DNA of 64,000 nucleotides from positions 1,067,970 to 1,131,969 of the forward strand of contig NZ_KL544005.1 of NCBI RefSeq assembly GCF_000711985.1, given 5' to 3'. Positions 62,449-64,000 of the stretch are shown piece by piece (within the stretch, counting starts at the first letter, position 1; each line of letters begins with the position of its first letter). The translations under genes and the position numbers were made by a program. This DNA is from Rheinheimera texasensis DSM 17496. Lineage in GTDB: Bacteria > Pseudomonadota > Gammaproteobacteria > Enterobacterales > Alteromonadaceae. The notes beneath the pieces are model-generated. The model made no database searches, was not told the origin of the DNA, and saw only the letters and a program-made list of their open reading frames with translations.

Positions 62449-64000
62449 TTAGCCGGCTCTGGCAGAAGTTGCACCCGTTTTCGGCATCGGCGCTTTAATA
62501 CCTATCAGCACTGTGAGGCCGCCAACGGTAATAAAAGACACAATCCGGCTGAGCGAGCCGGCATCCGCGAGGTCGACCAAAAACAGTTTCACCAGCACGA
62601 CCGCCAGCAAAGCTGCGCCAGCTTGCCAGCGCAGCCGGTGTTGCAGCAGATGACCACGCAGCATCAGCACCAATGCCAGCAGCGTCCAGCCGACTGACAG
62701 GCCAAGCTGCACTTCGCTACTGTGCCACAGCGACTCAAATTGCCACGGCAGCTGCAGCAGCAGCGCAATAGCGCGTACCAACAGCACAGTGGCACTGATA
62801 AAAGCCGCGGCGGCCAGCAACTGCGTGAGCCAAGGCGTTGGCGTTAACACACGTTGGATAGCCCGCCATTGCAAGCCCGCGGCCAGCACTGCGCCCAGCA
62901 TCACGGCATCCGGACCGTTCAGCAGCGGATAACCTGTTGCCGATTCCACCAGACTCCAACCCCACAGTAGCAACAGTCCACCGAGCCAGGGCAAAGGCAG
63001 CCGTATTAAAAACAGCGCCGGTGCGGCCGGATGCGGCCAGCGCTGCTGCACAGATAACCACAGACACAACAACATGGGTGCCACGACAGCAACAAAAAAC
63101 AGCCCCAACAGCTGCTGATTCTCCAGTTGCCAACTGTTCGCCAGATAACGTGCCTGCCACAGCACTAAAACCCCCACCAGCCAGGGCATCGCCAGTAAAT
63201 ACAATGGCTTGCTGACCTGCGCCTGCCGAATCCAGCGATAGAAACTCAAAAGCACCAACATCAGCGCGACGATACCGCTCAGAGACAACACCGGTTGCCA
63301 GTGGCCGCTGTCGAGCTGGCGAAAAAATTCGGCGCCATACCAGCAGTACAGCAGCGGTAACAGCCACCAGCCAAAACGCTGCAGCGTCGGCAATGGCCAG
63401 CGCTGATAAAGTGCGGACGCCAACACTAACGACAGCGCCGCCGCCGCGATCTGCGCCGCTAAAGGCTGCGTCAGATGACCGTCCAGTTCGGCAAAAAACG
63501 CCAGATGCCAGAGGCCCCAGCCGAGCAATGCCCACAGCAAGGTCAAAGCAGTTTCACCCGGCAACAGCCGTGTATCCGCCGGCTTGCGGTCGCTGCTGAC
63601 TGACAGCAATAGCAGCGACAAGCCGAGCACCAGAATATTGCTAAAGTCGCCCTGCAAAAACCATAAGCGGCCGGTCTGCACCGGCAATTCACTGACAAAA
63701 GCGACCAGTGCACCCGCCATCAGCAGATAAGCACCGGCGCGGCTGGCGCGGCTTCGTTGCTGGAAACCGAGCCAACATAGACCGGCAGCCTCCAACGCCC
63801 AGCCAAAGGCGGTCCAGCTGGCGCCTTGAGAAAATGGCAGCACCAAAGAGGCAAACATCAGCGCGAGGCCCAGCTGGATCTGGCCAAACCGGCGTAAATC
63901 GTCGCGTTGCTGCCGGCGTACCAGCAGATACATGCCACCATACAGCAACGCATAGACCGCGGCGCTGACGCTATCGCCCTGGCTAAAATGATTCGTCAGC
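62449..64000 (-). CDS. DUF2339 membrane protein, 5' end outside the window
   Basis: At least 516 residues are read and the frame stays open to the window edge, so only the C-terminal portion is present. The protein has some fifteen hydrophobic segments with conserved Trp/Gly motifs: ASLVLPFSQGASWTAFGWALEAAGL near the upstream end, LCWLGFQQRSRA and LLPLLYCWYG. DUF2339 proteins are large inner-membrane proteins of unknown function. It ends with KTGATSARAG followed by a terminator. Confidence 0.85.
   Translation of the reverse strand, partial: LTNHFSQGDSVSAAVYALLYGGMYLLVRRQQRDDLRRFGQIQLGLALMFASLVLPFSQGASWTAFGWALEAAGLCWLGFQQRSRASRAGAYLLMAGALVAFVSELPVQTGRLWFLQGDFSNILVLGLSLLLLSVSSDRKPADTRLLPGETALTLLWALLGWGLWHLAFFAELDGHLTQPLAAQIAAAALSLVLASALYQRWPLPTLQRFGWWLLPLLYCWYGAEFFRQLDSGHWQPVLSLSGIVALMLVLLSFYRWIRQAQVSKPLYLLAMPWLVGVLVLWQARYLANSWQLENQQLLGLFFVAVVAPMLLCLWLSVQQRWPHPAAPALFLIRLPLPWLGGLLLLWGWSLVESATGYPLLNGPDAVMLGAVLAAGLQWRAIQRVLTPTPWLTQLLAAAAFISATVLLVRAIALLLQLPWQFESLWHSSEVQLGLSVGWTLLALVLMLRGHLLQHRLRWQAGAALLAVVLVKLFLVDLADAGSLSRIVSFITVGGLTVLIGIKAPMPKTGATSARAG

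Noticed and set aside
1-64000. tRNA, rRNA, CRISPR arrays, phage and transposase genes
   Set aside because: Looked for cloverleaf ends, spaced identical repeats and transposase motifs on both strands; none seen.

Overview
The window looks like chromosome of a free-living, aerobic to facultative gammaproteobacterium. The closest gestalt I can name is the Rheinheimera/Alishewanella group, with moderate confidence. The grounds are the rpoZ-spoT-ridA-recG order, a Shewanella/Vibrio-type second EF-G, a complete cydABXDC set, rarD next to yigI, and glutamine-rich proteins of medium-high GC. No rRNA, tRNA, CRISPR array, phage or intact insertion sequence is visible. Almost all DNA is coding, with short gaps.

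Layout. 152-4218 (minus) is a four-gene operon for D-amino-acid breakdown: a D-serine/threonine-type PLP lyase, an RpiR-type regulator, an N-acyl-D-amino-acid deacylase and a RidA imine deaminase. 4219-6219 is the only clearly accessory stretch: a DUF2569 membrane protein abuts an AT-rich, frameshifted C-terminal remnant of a large secreted or polymorphic-toxin-like protein and a small membrane protein (immunity candidate), followed by about 560 bp of hairpin-rich non-coding DNA. 6220-7839 is argP/argO. 7923-15488 holds a GlyGly-CTERM protein with calcium-binding TSP3 repeats, a MaoC-like protein, an S9 peptidase and small proteins. 15597-22969 is housekeeping: gmk, rpoZ, spoT, ridA, two paralogous periplasmic binding proteins and recG.

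23387-31354 is a trans-4-hydroxyproline catabolic locus: GntR regulator, epimerase, DadA-like oxidase, DapA-like deaminase and ketoglutarate-semialdehyde dehydrogenase. A second elongation factor G gene with strong highly-expressed-type codon bias sits inside it. 31351-38326 carries rarD, yigI, a two-component system, an LpxO-like lipid A hydroxylase that shares 11-bp-spaced TGTCATC-type repeats with the two-component promoter, and an M61 peptidase. 38631-40587 is a split aerotaxis-type receptor (PAS protein plus CZB chemoreceptor). 40610-46895 is cydABXDC behind two perfect FNR boxes.

47250-52982 is a predicted cellobionate (aldobionate) utilization cluster: a GPH transporter, a GH94 phosphorylase, a gluconokinase and a LacI repressor. 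A near-identical 14-base operator-like word occurs three times in it. 53093-64000 holds a serine hydrolase, a small ECF sigma-factor module, another binding protein, DUF4256, AraC, gamma-glutamyltransferase, a phosphatase, a PadR/HAAS pair with a 27-bp palindromic operator, and the 3' part of a DUF2339 membrane protein cut by the window edge.

All functional calls rest on reading motifs and gene order by eye; no database search was run.
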